Part shown: positions 51,541 to 61,688 of the stretch, one piece after another
Numbering within the stretch: position 1 is the first letter of the stretch
How the letters are laid out: each line of letters opens with the position of its first letter
Assembly: GCA_015067145.1 (NCBI GenBank)
Contig: SVNA01000001.1
Span: 1-64,000, forward strand
DNA: 64,000 bases
Direction of reading: 5' to 3'
From: Oscillospiraceae bacterium
Lineage (GTDB): Bacteria > Bacillota > Clostridia > Oscillospirales > Ruminococcaceae
Translations under genes and position numbers: made by a program
The notes under the pieces: model-generated
What the model was told of the DNA's origin: nothing
Seen by the model: only the letters and a program-made list of their open reading frames with translations
The model's database searches: none

Positions 51541-52644
51541 TCAGCCAAATTCCTTTGATGCTGCATCCAAAGCAACTTCAATAACCTTGTCCATATCATA
51601 ATATTTATATTCACCAAGACGTCCGCCAAAGATTACCTTTTCTTCTTTATCTGCAAGCACTTTATACTGTGCATACAGACTGTTATTCTGGTCGTTGTTT
51701 ACCGGATAATATGGTTCATCACCCTGCTGCCACTCAGCACTGTATTCACGGCTGATTACTGTCTTTGGCTGTGTGCCGAACTCAAAATGTTTATGTTCGA
51801 TAATTCTTGTATATGGTGTTTCGTAGTCTGTGTAGTTTACAACCGCATTACCCTGATAATTTTCCATATCAAGCAGTTCAGTTTCAAATCTTACACTTCT
51901 GTACTGCAATGTACCAATCTTGTAACCAAAATATGCATCAACAGGACCTGTGTAGATAACTTTATCTGCCATTGCATCATATTTATCTTTTTCTGCAAGA
52001 TAATCAGTATTCAGTTGTACCTCTATATCATCCAGCATATTTTCAATCATCTTTGTGTATCCGCCAACAGGAATACCCTGATACAGTGCGTTGAAATAGT
52101 TGTTGTCATAGGTAAAACGCACAGGCAGTCGTTTGATTATGAAAGCAGGCAAATCCTTGCATTCTCTGCCCCACTGTTTAGCGGTATAACCCTTGATAAG
52201 CTTTTCATAAATATCTGTGCCTACAAGACTGATTGCCTGTTCTTCAAGGTTTTTGGGCTCTGTGATACCTGCTTCTTTTCTCTGCTGTTCAATCTTTTCT
52301 GCTGCCTGCTGCGGTGTGATTACTCCCCACATTCTATTAAATGTGTTCATATTGAACGGCAGATTATATATTTCACCATTGTAATTTGCAATAGGGCTGT
52401 TTGTATATCTGTTAAATACAGCAAACTGATTTACATAATCCCATACAACCTTGTTGTTTGTATGGAAAATATGTGCTCCATACAAATGTACATTGATACC
52501 TTCACATTCATAGGTGTAGATATTGCCTGCAATATGGTCTCTTTTTTCTATAACAAGACAGGTTTTACCTGCTTTTGTTGCTTCATGTGCAAACACAGCA
52601 CCATATAGTCCTGCACCTACTATTAAATAATCATATTTTTTCAA
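51541..52644 (-). CDS. glf: UDP-galactopyranose mutase
   Basis: The 367-aa FAD enzyme converts UDP-galactopyranose to UDP-galactofuranose. The motifs are DYLIVGAGLYGAVFAHEA (FAD dinucleotide fold), CLVIEKRDHIAGNIYT, GAHIFHTNN, YNLPFNMNTFNRMWG, GYTAKQWGR, and the C-terminal VIFGGRLGEYKYYDMDKVI. The start is TTG, 8 nt after AAGGAG. The ATG overlapping that site is followed at once by a stop. It implies the surface glycan contains galactofuranose. Confidence 0.95.
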   Translation of the reverse strand: MKKYDYLIVGAGLYGAVFAHEATKAGKTCLVIEKRDHIAGNIYTYECEGINVHLYGAHIFHTNNKVVWDYVNQFAVFNRYTNSPIANYNGEIYNLPFNMNTFNRMWGVITPQQAAEKIEQQRKEAGITEPKNLEEQAISLVGTDIYEKLIKGYTAKQWGRECKDLPAFIIKRLPVRFTYDNNYFNALYQGIPVGGYTKMIENMLDDIEVQLNTDYLAEKDKYDAMADKVIYTGPVDAYFGYKIGTLQYRSVRFETELLDMENYQGNAVVNYTDYETPYTRIIEHKHFEFGTQPKTVISREYSAEWQQGDEPYYPVNNDQNNSLYAQYKVLADKEEKVIFGGRLGEYKYYDMDKVIEVALDAASKEFG

Positions 52645-52792
52645 AATTACATCTCCTTTTTAAAGACATAAATATATTTCTTTATAATTATATACATAAT
52701 ACCATATCCACAAAACTATTTAAAGTATATGAATGTTAAATTTAGTTGGAAATATACCGTTAAACATCTGTAAAGTCAAACATATTTACACG

Positions 52793-52828
52793 CAAAAAAG
52801 ACTGCTTCAAATCAATGAAACAGTCTTA
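52793..52828 (-). terminator. Terminator after clpX
   Basis: On the - strand AAGACTGTTTCA TTGATT TGAAGCAGTCTTTTTT: a 12-bp stem with one mismatch and a T run, 5 nt after the stop. Confidence 0.9.
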
Positions 52829-52832
52829 TTGA

Positions 52833-54116
52833 TTATTTTTCACTATATGTTTTATGTTCTTCGCCGTGTTCGTATTTACAGATACCTGTTTCAACGCCTT
52901 CTTTGTCAAGAATTACCTTAACAACTGTTTTGTCGTCAGGCACTTTGAACATGGCATCCATCAGACTTTCTTCAAATATAGAACGCAAAGCTCTTGCACC
53001 GCTCTTGCGTTTGATTGCCTTTTCAGCAATAAGTTCAAGAGCATCCTCTGTGATTTCAAGTTCTACATTATCCAGACCGAAAAGTGCTTCGTACTGTTTG
53101 ATGAGAGAGTTTTTAGGTTCTTTCATAACTCTGATAAGAGCATCTTTATCAAGTGCAGCAAGTGCAGAAACCACAGGCAGACGACCGATAAGTTCAGGGA
53201 TAAGACCGAACTTAACAAGATCTTCTGGCTCAACCTGTTTCAGAAGTTCGTGAGAATCATCTTTTGTTTTATCAGCAATTGTGCTGTTGAAACCAAGTGA
53301 TGACTTGTCTGTTCTCTGCTTGATTTTCTTTTCGATACCATCGAAAGCACCGCCACAGATAAAGAGGATATTTTTTGTATCCAGCTGCAGAAATTCCTGA
53401 TGGGGATGTTTTCTGCCGCCCTGTGGCGGAACATTGGAAACTGTACCCTCAAGAATTTTGAGCAACGCCTGCTGCACACCTTCACCGCCTACATCACGTG
53501 TAGTGGATGGGTTTTCGCTCTTTCTTGTGATTTTATCTATTTCGTCAACATAGATAATACCAATCTGAGCTTTTTCGATGTTATAGTCAGCTGCCTGCAC
53601 AAGTCTAAGCAGAATATTTTCAACATCTTCACCAACATAACCTGCTTCGGTGAGTGTTGTTGCATCTGTGATGGCAAAAGGAACATTGAGCATTTTGGCC
53701 AAAGTCTGTGCCATAAGTGTCTTGCCTGTACCAGACGGACCAAGAAGTAGGATATTGCTCTTCTGAATTTCAACATCTTCAAGTGTATCGTTGCTGAGAA
53801 TTCTTTTATAGTGGTTATAAACCGCTACACTGAGCACCTTTTTAGCTTCGTCCTGGCCGATAACATACTTGTCAAGACCTTCTTTTATCTGTGCAGGAGA
53901 AAGGATGTTTATATCCAGTCCCCCGCTTTTTGCAGATTTTCTATTTTTATGAAGATTGCTCTTTGTCTGGATGATGCCGTCTTCTTCAAGAAGATTTGAA
54001 CAGAGTTCAATACATTCGTTACAGATGTTTACGCCAGGGCCAAGAACAATTCTTTCAACTTCCTGACTTGTTTTGCCGCAAAAGCTGCAAATTACATTTT
54101 TGTCTTTTGTAGCCAT
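52833..54116 (-). CDS. clpX: ClpX, ATP-binding subunit of ClpXP protease
   Basis: ClpX (427 aa) unfolds substrates and feeds them to ClpP. It has the N-terminal zinc-binding domain [30 protein letters not shown], the AAA+ module with [15 protein letters not shown] (Walker A), [10 protein letters not shown] (Walker B) and the pore-loop region, and the C-terminal small domain with [17 protein letters not shown] precedes the ATG. It follows clpP by 11 nt, in the standard tig-clpP-clpX order. Confidence 0.98.
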   Translation of the reverse strand: MATKDKNVICSFCGKTSQEVERIVLGPGVNICNECIELCSNLLEEDGIIQTKSNLHKNRKSAKSGGLDINILSPAQIKEGLDKYVIGQDEAKKVLSVAVYNHYKRILSNDTLEDVEIQKSNILLLGPSGTGKTLMAQTLAKMLNVPFAITDATTLTEAGYVGEDVENILLRLVQAADYNIEKAQIGIIYVDEIDKITRKSENPSTTRDVGGEGVQQALLKILEGTVSNVPPQGGRKHPHQEFLQLDTKNILFICGGAFDGIEKKIKQRTDKSSLGFNSTIADKTKDDSHELLKQVEPEDLVKFGLIPELIGRLPVVSALAALDKDALIRVMKEPKNSLIKQYEALFGLDNVELEITEDALELIAEKAIKRKSGARALRSIFEESLMDAMFKVPDDKTVVKVILDKEGVETGICKYEHGEEHKTYSEK

Positions 54117-54127
54117 TGTCTCTCCAA

Positions 54128-54709
54128 TTATCTGCTCTTGATAACTTCGTCAACAAGACCATATTCTTTTGCCTGGTCTGCACTCATAAAGTTATCTCTG
54201 TCTGTATCCTTTTCAATAACTTCAAGCGGCTGGCCTGTTGCTTCAGAAAGGATGCTGTTGAGCTTTTCGCGGATTTTGATGATTCTGTCTGCATGAATTT
54301 TGATGTCAGAAGCCTGACCCTGCATACCGCCAAGTGGCTGGTGAATCATAATTTCGCTGTTTGGCAAAGCGTAACGTTTGCCTTTAGCACCTGCAGAAAG
54401 CAGGAATGCACCCATAGAAGCTGCCATGCCGATGCATATTGTGGATACATCGCATTTTATATAGTTCATTGTGTCATAGATAGCCATACCTGCAGTGATG
54501 GAACCGCCCGGGCTGTTGATGTACAAACTGATATCTTTGTCAGGGTCCTGACCTTCAAGATAAAGAAGCTGTGCAACAACAAGACTTGCTGTTGTGTCGT
54601 TTACTTCGTCACAGAGCATAACAATTCTGTCGTTGAGCAATCTTGAGTAGATATCATAAGAGCGTTCGCCCCTGCCTGTCTGTTCTACAACCATTGGTAC
54701 ATAAGCCAT
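54128..54709 (-). CDS. clpP: ClpP protease proteolytic subunit
   Basis: The 193-aa serine protease forms the ClpXP chamber. The catalytic triad is visible: Ser98 in [11 protein letters not shown], His123 in IMIHQPLGG, and Asp in the [20 protein letters not shown] region. It is of normal length. GGAGG precedes the ATG. It lies between tig and clpX on one likely transcript. Confidence 0.98.
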   Translation of the reverse strand: MAYVPMVVEQTGRGERSYDIYSRLLNDRIVMLCDEVNDTTASLVVAQLLYLEGQDPDKDISLYINSPGGSITAGMAIYDTMNYIKCDVSTICIGMAASMGAFLLSAGAKGKRYALPNSEIMIHQPLGGMQGQASDIKIHADRIIKIREKLNSILSEATGQPLEVIEKDTDRDNFMSADQAKEYGLVDEVIKSR

Positions 54710-54761
54710 AAGTATACCTCCAAATTATAATCAATAGGTAGTTTTGGCTGGTACAGGTTAA

Positions 54762-56048
54762 TTATTCAACTGTGATTTCAGCGTTTGCTTTGATGAAATC
54801 GATTGCTTTGTTGATAGCAAGGTCTTTTTTGATTTCAACAGCTGGGATGAAAGATTTAACCTGTTCAAGTTTCATTTTGTAAGCTTCAGCAATTTTTGCA
54901 AGTTCTGCTTCAACTTCTTCTTCGCTAACTTCAAGGTTTTCAACTGCTGCTACTTTTTCCAAAGCAAGACGGATTTTAACCTGCTGTTCAGCCTGTTCTG
55001 CAAAAGATTTTCTGAAGGATTCCATTTCCATACCTGTGTACTGGAGGTATGTTGCAAGCTGGAGACCCTGCTGGGACATTCTGCCTTCGAAATCTCTTAC
55101 CATTTCGTCGATTCTGGATTCAACCATTTCCTGTGGAATTACTGCTTCCATAGATGCTACTACAGCGTCAACGAGTGTGTTTTCAACGTCGAGTTCTGCT
55201 TCCTGTGCTGCTCTTTCTTCTTTTGCTTTTCTGATGTCAGCTTTAAGTTCTTCGAGTGTGTCGAATTCGCTTACATCTTTTGCAAATTCATCGTCGAGTT
55301 CTGGAAGTTCTTTAGCTTTGAGGCTGTTGAGTTTTGTTTTGAATACTGCTGGTTTGCCTGCAAGTTCTGCTGCATGGTATTCTTCAGGGAATGTAACTGT
55401 TACATCAAATTCGTCACCAATATTGTGATCAACAATCTGATCTTCGAAACCTGGGATGAACTGACCGGAACCAAGCATAAGGTCAAAACCTTCGCCTTTG
55501 CCGCCTTCAAATGCAACTTCGTCTACGAAGCCTTCAAAATCGATATTTGCTGTATCACCGATTTTAGCAGCTCTGTCTTCAACAGTAACCATTCTGCCGT
55601 TTCTGTCTCTGAGGTTTTCGAGTTCTGTATCGATTTCGAAATCTTCAACTTTAACAGCTTTTTTTATAGCTTTAAGGCCTTTGTATTCTTTAACTTCAAC
55701 TTCTGGTTTTACAACAACTTTAGCAACTGCTGTGAAACCTTCTTCTTTGCTGCAAGCTGTGATGTCAACTTCAGGACGTGCTACTGGTTCGATAGCTGCT
55801 GCCTCAACTGCATCTGCGTATGCATTTGGGAGAAGTGCATCGATAGCATCGTTGAAGAATACTTCTTCACCGTACATTTTTTCTACAACGCTTCTTGGTG
55901 CTTTACCTTTTCTGAAGCCAGGTACTGTGATTTCAGCATTTGCTTTTCTGAAAGCTTTTGTAACAGCTTCAGCAAATTCTTCTTTACCTACTTTAAATTC
56001 AAGTTCAACTGTGTTTTCAGCAACTTTTTCATTTCTGATTAATTCCAT
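54762..56048 (-). CDS. tig: Trigger factor
   Basis: Trigger factor (428 aa) is the ribosome-bound chaperone and peptidyl-prolyl isomerase. The N-terminal domain has the ribosome signature GFRKGKAPRSVVEKMYG (about residues 42-58, normal G-F-R-x-G-x-x-P). The FKBP domain (about 150-245: GDTANIDFEGFVD, FIPGFEDQIV) and the helical C-terminal arms follow. AAGGAG precedes the ATG. It starts the tig-clpP-clpX block, behind a promoter at 56.1 kb. Confidence 0.97.
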   Translation of the reverse strand: MELIRNEKVAENTVELEFKVGKEEFAEAVTKAFRKANAEITVPGFRKGKAPRSVVEKMYGEEVFFNDAIDALLPNAYADAVEAAAIEPVARPEVDITACSKEEGFTAVAKVVVKPEVEVKEYKGLKAIKKAVKVEDFEIDTELENLRDRNGRMVTVEDRAAKIGDTANIDFEGFVDEVAFEGGKGEGFDLMLGSGQFIPGFEDQIVDHNIGDEFDVTVTFPEEYHAAELAGKPAVFKTKLNSLKAKELPELDDEFAKDVSEFDTLEELKADIRKAKEERAAQEAELDVENTLVDAVVASMEAVIPQEMVESRIDEMVRDFEGRMSQQGLQLATYLQYTGMEMESFRKSFAEQAEQQVKIRLALEKVAAVENLEVSEEEVEAELAKIAEAYKMKLEQVKSFIPAVEIKKDLAINKAIDFIKANAEITVE

Positions 56049-56113
56049 TGTATAAAAACTCCTTAAAAAAATATAAAAAACTATATTATGGCATAAAATG
56101 CCGTCATTAATAA

Positions 56114-56142
56114 ATTATATCACGCGAGCACTAAAAAGTCTA
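56114..56142 (-). promoter_or_regulatory. Probable promoter of tig
   Basis: On the - strand: TAGACT, 17-nt spacer, consensus TATAAT, 66 nt before the tig ATG. A small hairpin GGCATTTTATGCC lies in the leader. Confidence 0.55.
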
Positions 56143-56156
56143 TATATTATTTATAT

Positions 56157-56840
56157 TTAATTAATAATATAAGGGCAGAATTCCAGTGCATCGGCAGAAA
56201 TAAGTTTGTGTTTTACACCGTTGAATTCTCCGTTAAAAGCATATCTGATGGATTTGCCGTGCAGATGTCCGTAATAGCATCTTTTAATATTGTATTCATC
56301 CAGTGTGTTTAAAATATGAGTATTCTGCAAATTCTGGTAAATTGCAGGATAGTGCAGAAACACAACCTTTTCCTTATCTGATTTTGTATAGTCTAAAGAA
56401 GCTTTAAGTCTTCCCGCTTCTCTCAGTATAACCTTTTCATCAGCAGGTTCTCCGTTTTCGAATATCCATCCGCGTGTACCGCAGATTACAATATCTTCCA
56501 CTTCATAGCTGTTGTTGAAAAGAAATTTGATTGTTTTAAAATTGTTTTCCTCCAGAAAATTGTTAAGTTTTTTGGCTGTCTGCCACCAGTAATCGTGATT
56601 GCCTTTCATAATTATCTTGGTGCCATTCAGCTCTTCTATAAACTTAAAATCTTCCACAGCATCTTTAATGTCCATTGCCCAGGAAATATCACCGCAAACA
56701 ACAACTGTATCTTCAGGCTTTACAACCCTTTGCCAGTTGTTTTTTAGTCTTATATGATAATCCTGCCATCCTTCAAATATGTCCATAGGCTTGGACACAC
56801 CAAGAGAAAGATGCAAATCTCCAATTGCAAAAATTGACAA
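56157..56840 (-). CDS. Calcineurin-like metallophosphoesterase
   Basis: The product (227 aa) has the full two-metal phosphoesterase set: AIGDLHLSLG (D-x-H), VVCGDISWAMD (G-D), KGNHDYWW (G-N-H-D), and FLHYPAIYQ and YYGHLHGKS (H and G-H-x-H). It resembles the small cytoplasmic phosphoesterases of Firmicutes, substrate unknown. It lies between tig and the divergent DUF1540 gene. Confidence 0.9.
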   Translation of the reverse strand: MSIFAIGDLHLSLGVSKPMDIFEGWQDYHIRLKNNWQRVVKPEDTVVVCGDISWAMDIKDAVEDFKFIEELNGTKIIMKGNHDYWWQTAKKLNNFLEENNFKTIKFLFNNSYEVEDIVICGTRGWIFENGEPADEKVILREAGRLKASLDYTKSDKEKVVFLHYPAIYQNLQNTHILNTLDEYNIKRCYYGHLHGKSIRYAFNGEFNGVKHKLISADALEFCPYIIN

Positions 56841-56913
56841 AATGATACTCCTTGTATAAATCCTTTATGAATGCGAATAATATTATCACAACCAAAAAGG
56901 AGGTTTATTAGTT

Positions 56914-57069
56914 ATGTTTGACAAAGCTATCAAAGGTGTAAACTGTGAAGTTTCTGAATGTAAATACCACGACGGTGTTAGAAGCTGTACAGCAGGTTCC
57001 ATCAATGTTGAGGGCAAAGAAGCAATGAACGGCCCAAGAACATGCTGCGGCACTTACGAAAAGAAATAA
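56914..57069 (+). CDS. DUF1540-type small Cys-rich protein
   Basis: This 51-aa gene is too short for the ORF track. It has an excellent AAAAGGAGG site 11 nt before ATG 56914 and is followed by a terminator. The protein has paired cysteines with the spacing of DUF1540: VNCEVSECKYHD, a central RSCTAGSINVEG, and RTCCGTYEKK. Four or more Cys probably bind a metal. The role is unknown; such proteins are widespread in Clostridia. It is the only + strand gene in the right-hand 50 kb. Confidence 0.9.
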   Translation: MFDKAIKGVNCEVSECKYHDGVRSCTAGSINVEGKEAMNGPRTCCGTYEKK

Positions 57070-57078
57070 TCACAGCAG

Positions 57079-57116
57079 CTAAAAGGGTACAAATTCTGTA
57101 CCCTTTTATTTTTTGT
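57079..57116 (+). terminator. Terminator after the DUF1540 gene
   Basis: AAAAGGGTAC AAATTCT GTACCCTTTT followed by ATTTTTTG: a 10-bp stem with T tail. It lies between this gene and the convergent tyrS, so may also end the tyrS transcript. Confidence 0.9.
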
Positions 57117-57124
57117 GCATAATG

Positions 57125-58345
57125 TTATCTCACGATTTTAAGGAATGTCTTTTTACCCTTTTTAACGATGAATTTTTCATCAAACTGTTCTTTGGCAAAT
57201 GAAGTATCAATGCTTGTTACCTTTTCATCGTTTACAAGCAGGCCTCCCTGCATTACAAGACGTCTTGCCTCTGATTTACTTGGTGTGAGTTTTGAAACTG
57301 TAAGCAGGTCGAGAACTGCTATTTTGCCGTCTGTGAAGTGTTCATCAAGGATTGTGAATGTTGGCATTGTGGAGTCATCGCTGCCGCCTGCAAACAAAGC
57401 TTTGGATGCTGTTCTTGCCTTTTCAGCTTCTTCTTCGCCGTGAACAAGTTTTGTAAGTTCGTAAGCAAGGATATCTTTTGCTGTATTCAGCTGGCTGCCT
57501 TCCCAACCGTCCATTTTATCAATTTCTTCCAGCGGCAGGAATGTGAGCATTCTGATGCATTTGAGAACATCTGCATCCGCAACATTTCTCCAGTACTGAT
57601 AGAAGTCGTAAGGTTTTGTCTTGTCGGGGTCAAGCCATACAGCACCGCTTGCTGTTTTACCCATTTTTTTGCCTTCGCTGTTAAGCAGCAGAGTGATTGT
57701 CATAGCGTGTGCATCTTTACCCAGTTTTTTACGGATAAGTTCTGTACCGCCAAGCATATTGGACCACTGGTCGTTGCCGCCGAACTGCATGTTACAGCCG
57801 TATTTCTGGAACAGATAGTAGAAGTCGTAGGACTGCATAATCATATAGTTGAATTCCAGGAAAGAAAGGCCTTTTTCCATTCTCTGTTTGTAGCATTCAG
57901 CACGCAGCATATTGTTTACAGAGAAGCAGGCACCAACTTCGCGGAGAACTTCAATATAGTTAAGGTCCATAAGCCAGTCTGCGTTGTTAACCATAATAGC
58001 CTTGTCTTCGCCGAATTCGATAAAACGTTCCATCTGTTTTTTGAAACAGTCGCAGTTGTGCTGGATTGTTTCCTTTGTCATCATGGAACGCATATCTGTT
58101 CTGCCGGATGGGTCGCCAACCATGGCTGTGCCGCCGCCGATGAGAACAACTGGCTTGTTGCCTGCCATCTGGAGACGTTTCATAAGGCAGAGAGCCATAA
58201 AGTGACCAACGTGGAGGCTGTCTGCTGTAGGGTCAAAACCGATATAGAAGGTTGCTTTGCCTTCGTTCACCAGTTCTTTGATCTGTTCTTCATCTGTTAC
58301 CTGTGCAATAAGGCCACGGGCAACCAGTTCATCATAAATTTTCAT
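57125..58345 (-). CDS. tyrS: Tyrosyl-tRNA synthetase
   Basis: This 406-aa class I synthetase has the HIGH equivalent LHVGHFMAL (about residues 43-51), the tyrosine pocket with [31 protein letters not shown] as KMGKT (about 232), and a C-terminal S4 RNA-binding domain ([21 protein letters not shown]). AAGGAG precedes the ATG. It is controlled by the T-box leader upstream, so expression rises when tRNA-Tyr is uncharged. Confidence 0.97.
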   Translation of the reverse strand: MKIYDELVARGLIAQVTDEEQIKELVNEGKATFYIGFDPTADSLHVGHFMALCLMKRLQMAGNKPVVLIGGGTAMVGDPSGRTDMRSMMTKETIQHNCDCFKKQMERFIEFGEDKAIMVNNADWLMDLNYIEVLREVGACFSVNNMLRAECYKQRMEKGLSFLEFNYMIMQSYDFYYLFQKYGCNMQFGGNDQWSNMLGGTELIRKKLGKDAHAMTITLLLNSEGKKMGKTASGAVWLDPDKTKPYDFYQYWRNVADADVLKCIRMLTFLPLEEIDKMDGWEGSQLNTAKDILAYELTKLVHGEEEAEKARTASKALFAGGSDDSTMPTFTILDEHFTDGKIAVLDLLTVSKLTPSKSEARRLVMQGGLLVNDEKVTSIDTSFAKEQFDEKFIVKKGKKTFLKIVR

Positions 58346-58384
58346 TTACAATTCTCCTTTTATTTTAACTTTCTTAAATAAACA

Positions 58385-58676
58385 AAATAAAAAACACCTT
58401 CCGCTGAATAATCAGCAGAGGGTGTTATATACACGGTACCACCTCTGTTTTGTGCACTCTTCGCAGAATACACCTCACAAAGTTTTAAACTTTTATACTG
58501 TAACGGGTATTGCCGTCACGGCCTACTGCTGTTTTCAGCCGTGCCGCTCAAAGCAGTAATTTCTCTTAAAAAGCCGGTCTTTCTCACACCTTACGAAAGC
58601 TCTCTTTGCCTGACATAATTTAAGATACTGTAGCTTGTCATAGCGTTTACATATTATATTTATCTGTTTTACAGAT
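58385..58676 (-). promoter_or_regulatory. T-box leader (tyrosine) upstream of tyrS
   Basis: The leader has the canonical T-box AGGTGGTACCGTGT (58431-58444) and, after it, a terminator stem CACCCTCTGCTGA/TCAGCGGAAGGTG with a T tract (58387-58426). CAGAGG just before the T-box can pair with CCTCTG to form the competing antiterminator. In stem I, AGCTACAGTAT offers UAC (58630-58632) as the tyrosine specifier codon, matching the gene it controls. Uncharged tRNA-Tyr should bind and allow readthrough. Confidence 0.93.
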
Positions 58677-58682
58677 GAAATA

Positions 58683-58712
58683 AGTATATCCTATAAAACC
58701 TTTATTTGTCAA
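58683..58712 (-). promoter_or_regulatory. Promoter of the tyrS T-box transcript
   Basis: On the - strand: TTGACA, 18-nt spacer, TATACT. The -35 hexamer overlaps the TGA stop of recN, so tyrS transcription starts immediately after recN. Confidence 0.8.
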
Positions 58713-60376
58713 CTGTTTTGAGCTGCCGCCAGCATCTCTCTTGCGTTTTCTGCCGCAGTTTCGGTTATATTGTCGCCGGAAATAATACGTGCAATTTCAG
58801 CAACTCTTTCTTCTGTGCCAAGTTTTCGTACAGTTGTATAGGTTGCGTCGCCTTTGGTTGTTTTTTCAATATACATATGTGTATCTGCAAAAGCCGCAAT
58901 CTGCGGTGAATGAGTTACACACAAAACCTGACGGTTGTATGCAGTTTCTTTTAGGAGCTTGCCTATTTTAAGGGCAGCCGTGCCCGAAACACCTGCATCA
59001 ATTTCGTCAAAAATCATTGTGTCTGTAACCTGTTTTTCTGCAAGTACACTCTTGATTGCAAGCATAATACGGCTGAGTTCGCCGCCTGATGCAATCTTTG
59101 CAAGAGGTTTCGGACTTTCACCTTTGTTGGTTACAATGTAAAATTCAAGCTGGTCTTTGCCGTCAGCAGAATAGTCTTTATCTTCAATATTAAGAGACAA
59201 TTTTACAAATGGCATATTTAGAAATGCCAGAGAATTCTGGATTTCGCCCGCCATCATATCAAATTTATCACAGCGTTCATCTGTAAGTGCCTGTGCTGTT
59301 TTTTCCAGTTCTTTAACTATAATTGCTTTTTCAGCATACAGTTTTTCCAGTTTTTCCTGTGCAAATTCAATATTATCCAACTTTTCTTTTGCCTTGTCAT
59401 AATATTCAAGCACCGCCTCAACACTGCCGCCATATTTTCTTTTCAGCTTATAGTATGTATCAAGGCGTTCTTCTATTTCGTCAATCATATTGATGTCCAC
59501 ATCAAAATCATCGATGGCACTGCGAATTTCGTACATTGCATCCTGACTTTTATCGGATATATCTATTAGAATTTCAGATATTTCTGTTATTTTTTCGGAA
59601 AATTCTGAAATTGAAGATACCTCATCCTCTGCCTGCTGCAGAGCACTGCAAGCACCAATAAATTCATCGTTGCCGCTTAAAAGCCCGTATGCAGCATTTA
59701 GTGCAGAAAGGATATTTTCTGCATTTTTAATCAGCTTTTTCTGTTCAAGAAGTTCTTCTTCCTCTTCTTCAGACAGGTCAGCGTTATATATTTCCTCTAC
59801 CTGAAACTGTAAAAACTCCAGGTCTTCCTGCTTGCTTTTTTCAAGCGAGGATAATTCTTTTATTTTTCTGTTTATATCACAATATTTTTCGTAGCTGTCT
59901 GTATATGCATCAAAGACAGCTTTATCCACACCAAAACTGTCCAGAATTGCAAGATGTTTTGCAGGATCAAGCAAACTCTGGTTGTCGTGCTGGCCGTGAA
60001 TATTGATAGCTTCGGAAAAAATTGCTTTTATAACACTTACAGGGGCAGGCATACCATTTATTCTGGCGCTGTTTTTACCTTCTGCAGAGATAACACGGGA
60101 AACAATACATTCCTCGCTTATATCAATATCCATCTCGTCAGCAAGTTTAATAATATCTTTATTCAGATTTTCAAAAACAGCAACAATAGACGCTTTCTGA
60201 GCACCTGTTCTGATAACATCTCTGGATACACGGTCCCCCATAATAGCGTTTATTGAGTCTATAATTATTGATTTACCCGCACCTGTTTCACCGGTAAGAC
60301 AGGTAAATCCTTTATCAAAGGAAATATTTGCCTTTTCAATAACGGCAACATTTTCTATTGTCAGCTCTCTGAGCAT
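58709..60376 (-). CDS. recN: DNA repair protein RecN
   Basis: RecN (555 aa) is an SMC-like ATPase that acts in double-strand break repair. The N terminus has TGETGAGKSIIIDSINAIMG (Walker A), then a coiled coil (about 160-370), then the ABC signature IASGGELSRIMLAIK and Walker B TMIFDEIDAGVSG. It is of normal length. GAGG precedes the ATG. argR lies 19 nt upstream, part of the typical Firmicute cluster. Confidence 0.97.
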   Translation of the reverse strand: MLRELTIENVAVIEKANISFDKGFTCLTGETGAGKSIIIDSINAIMGDRVSRDVIRTGAQKASIVAVFENLNKDIIKLADEMDIDISEECIVSRVISAEGKNSARINGMPAPVSVIKAIFSEAINIHGQHDNQSLLDPAKHLAILDSFGVDKAVFDAYTDSYEKYCDINRKIKELSSLEKSKQEDLEFLQFQVEEIYNADLSEEEEEELLEQKKLIKNAENILSALNAAYGLLSGNDEFIGACSALQQAEDEVSSISEFSEKITEISEILIDISDKSQDAMYEIRSAIDDFDVDINMIDEIEERLDTYYKLKRKYGGSVEAVLEYYDKAKEKLDNIEFAQEKLEKLYAEKAIIVKELEKTAQALTDERCDKFDMMAGEIQNSLAFLNMPFVKLSLNIEDKDYSADGKDQLEFYIVTNKGESPKPLAKIASGGELSRIMLAIKSVLAEKQVTDTMIFDEIDAGVSGTAALKIGKLLKETAYNRQVLCVTHSPQIAAFADTHMYIEKTTKGDATYTTVRKLGTEERVAEIARIISGDNITETAAENAREMLAAAQNS

Positions 60377-60394
60377 CTGAACACCTCAAATTTA

Positions 60395-60850
60395 TTATTT
60401 TATATACTGTTTGAGTTTATCGTTGAGTTTATGTGCCATTTCTTCTGTACGCATAAGTATAAAAATTGTGTTTTCACCTGCTATTGTTCCTACAACACCA
60501 TCCCATTTGAGGCTGTCAAATACTTCACATGCTGCCTGTGCCATAGCTGTGTGACATTTGATAACAACTGTATTCATTGCATAGTCAACAGCTTTGATGG
60601 ATTCGGAGAAGATATAGTCAAAACGGTTGAATGTAGCTTTTGTATCTTCAACAATAGTATTCTGTGCATATTTGTATTCCCCTGTTGAAGAAACAATCTT
60701 TACAAGATTAAGTTCTTTGATATCGCGGGAAACTGTAGCCTGAGTAACTGCAAAGCCTGCGTTGTTGAGATATTCAAGCAGAACTTCCTGACGGTCGATA
60801 TTAAATTCCTGAATAAGGGAAAGTATCTTCTTATGACGATTCTTTTTCAT
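60395..60850 (-). CDS. argR: Arginine repressor ArgR
   Basis: The product (151 aa) has the N-terminal winged helix (ILSLIQEFNIDRQEVLLEYLNNAGFAVTQATVSRDIKELNLV) and the C-terminal arginine-binding hexamerisation domain (GTIAGENTIFI). It represses arginine synthesis when arginine is present. AAGGAG precedes the ATG. It follows nadK by 15 nt, as in other Firmicutes. No arginine genes are in this window. Confidence 0.96.
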   Translation of the reverse strand: MKKNRHKKILSLIQEFNIDRQEVLLEYLNNAGFAVTQATVSRDIKELNLVKIVSSTGEYKYAQNTIVEDTKATFNRFDYIFSESIKAVDYAMNTVVIKCHTAMAQAACEVFDSLKWDGVVGTIAGENTIFILMRTEEMAHKLNDKLKQYIK

Positions 60851-60865
60851 TGTAATTCTCCTTGT

Positions 60866-61678
60866 TTATCTCAATTTTATTTTTTTATCCACCTTGGCAA
60901 ACTGTCCCATATTTTTCGCCGAGTAGATGCTGAGTGCTTTGTTGGAAAGCTGTACTGTAACTGTGTCTTTTTCACAGATTTTGCGGTGATTTTCGCCATC
61001 AAAGGATACATAAATATCCTGACTGCGTTTTTCATCAAATTTAATAGTAATAATTTTGTCCTTTGCCAGAACCATAGGTGTTGCATTGAGGCTGTGCACT
61101 GCAACAGGGCTTATTACAAGTGCATTCAGGTCATTATCCACAATCGGCCCACCTGCTGACAATGAATAAGCTGTGGAACCTGTGGCTGTTGCAACAATTA
61201 TAGAATCGCAGACAATATCACCTATATTACTGTCATTGCAGTAAACTGATGATGAAATTGTATTGGAAAACATATGTTTTGCAATAACAATATCGTTCAG
61301 GCAATATTTCCAGTTTGAATTGTTTACCCTTGCTTTCAACAGAGAATGCTTTTTGATTTCGAACTCTTCAGGCCGGTCAAAAAAACTGCAAAGATCATCC
61401 AGCTGGTTACCTTCGATTGCAGTAAGAAATCCAAGTCTGCCTACATTTATCCCCAGAATAGGTTTGTTGTATTTTATTGCCTGCCGATTCATTGAAAGCA
61501 GTGTACCGTCACCGCCCACAGTGATAATCAGTTCACACTTAGCAACCTTTTCATCATCTTTTTTTGCATCATTTTCTGATACAGCAAATGAATGATTGTA
61601 TCTGTTAAGTATTTCTTTTATTTTTTCAAGGGCAGAAACACAGTTTTTGTTGTTGCTGTATTTAAGAAATATATTCAT
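60866..61678 (-). CDS. nadK: NAD kinase
   Basis: The 270-aa enzyme phosphorylates NAD to NADP. GGDGTLLSMNRQA, GRLGFLTAIE, LNDIVIAK and TATGSTAYSLSAGGP are the conserved diacylglycerol-kinase-fold motifs. AAGGAG precedes the ATG. It follows tlyA by 10 nt. Confidence 0.96.
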   Translation of the reverse strand: MNIFLKYSNNKNCVSALEKIKEILNRYNHSFAVSENDAKKDDEKVAKCELIITVGGDGTLLSMNRQAIKYNKPILGINVGRLGFLTAIEGNQLDDLCSFFDRPEEFEIKKHSLLKARVNNSNWKYCLNDIVIAKHMFSNTISSSVYCNDSNIGDIVCDSIIVATATGSTAYSLSAGGPIVDNDLNALVISPVAVHSLNATPMVLAKDKIITIKFDEKRSQDIYVSFDGENHRKICEKDTVTVQLSNKALSIYSAKNMGQFAKVDKKIKLR

Positions 61679-61688
61679 ATTATACTCC

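Noticed and set aside
57338-58381. 347-aa + strand ORF opposite tyrS
   Set aside because: Antisense shadow of tyrS with implausible composition.
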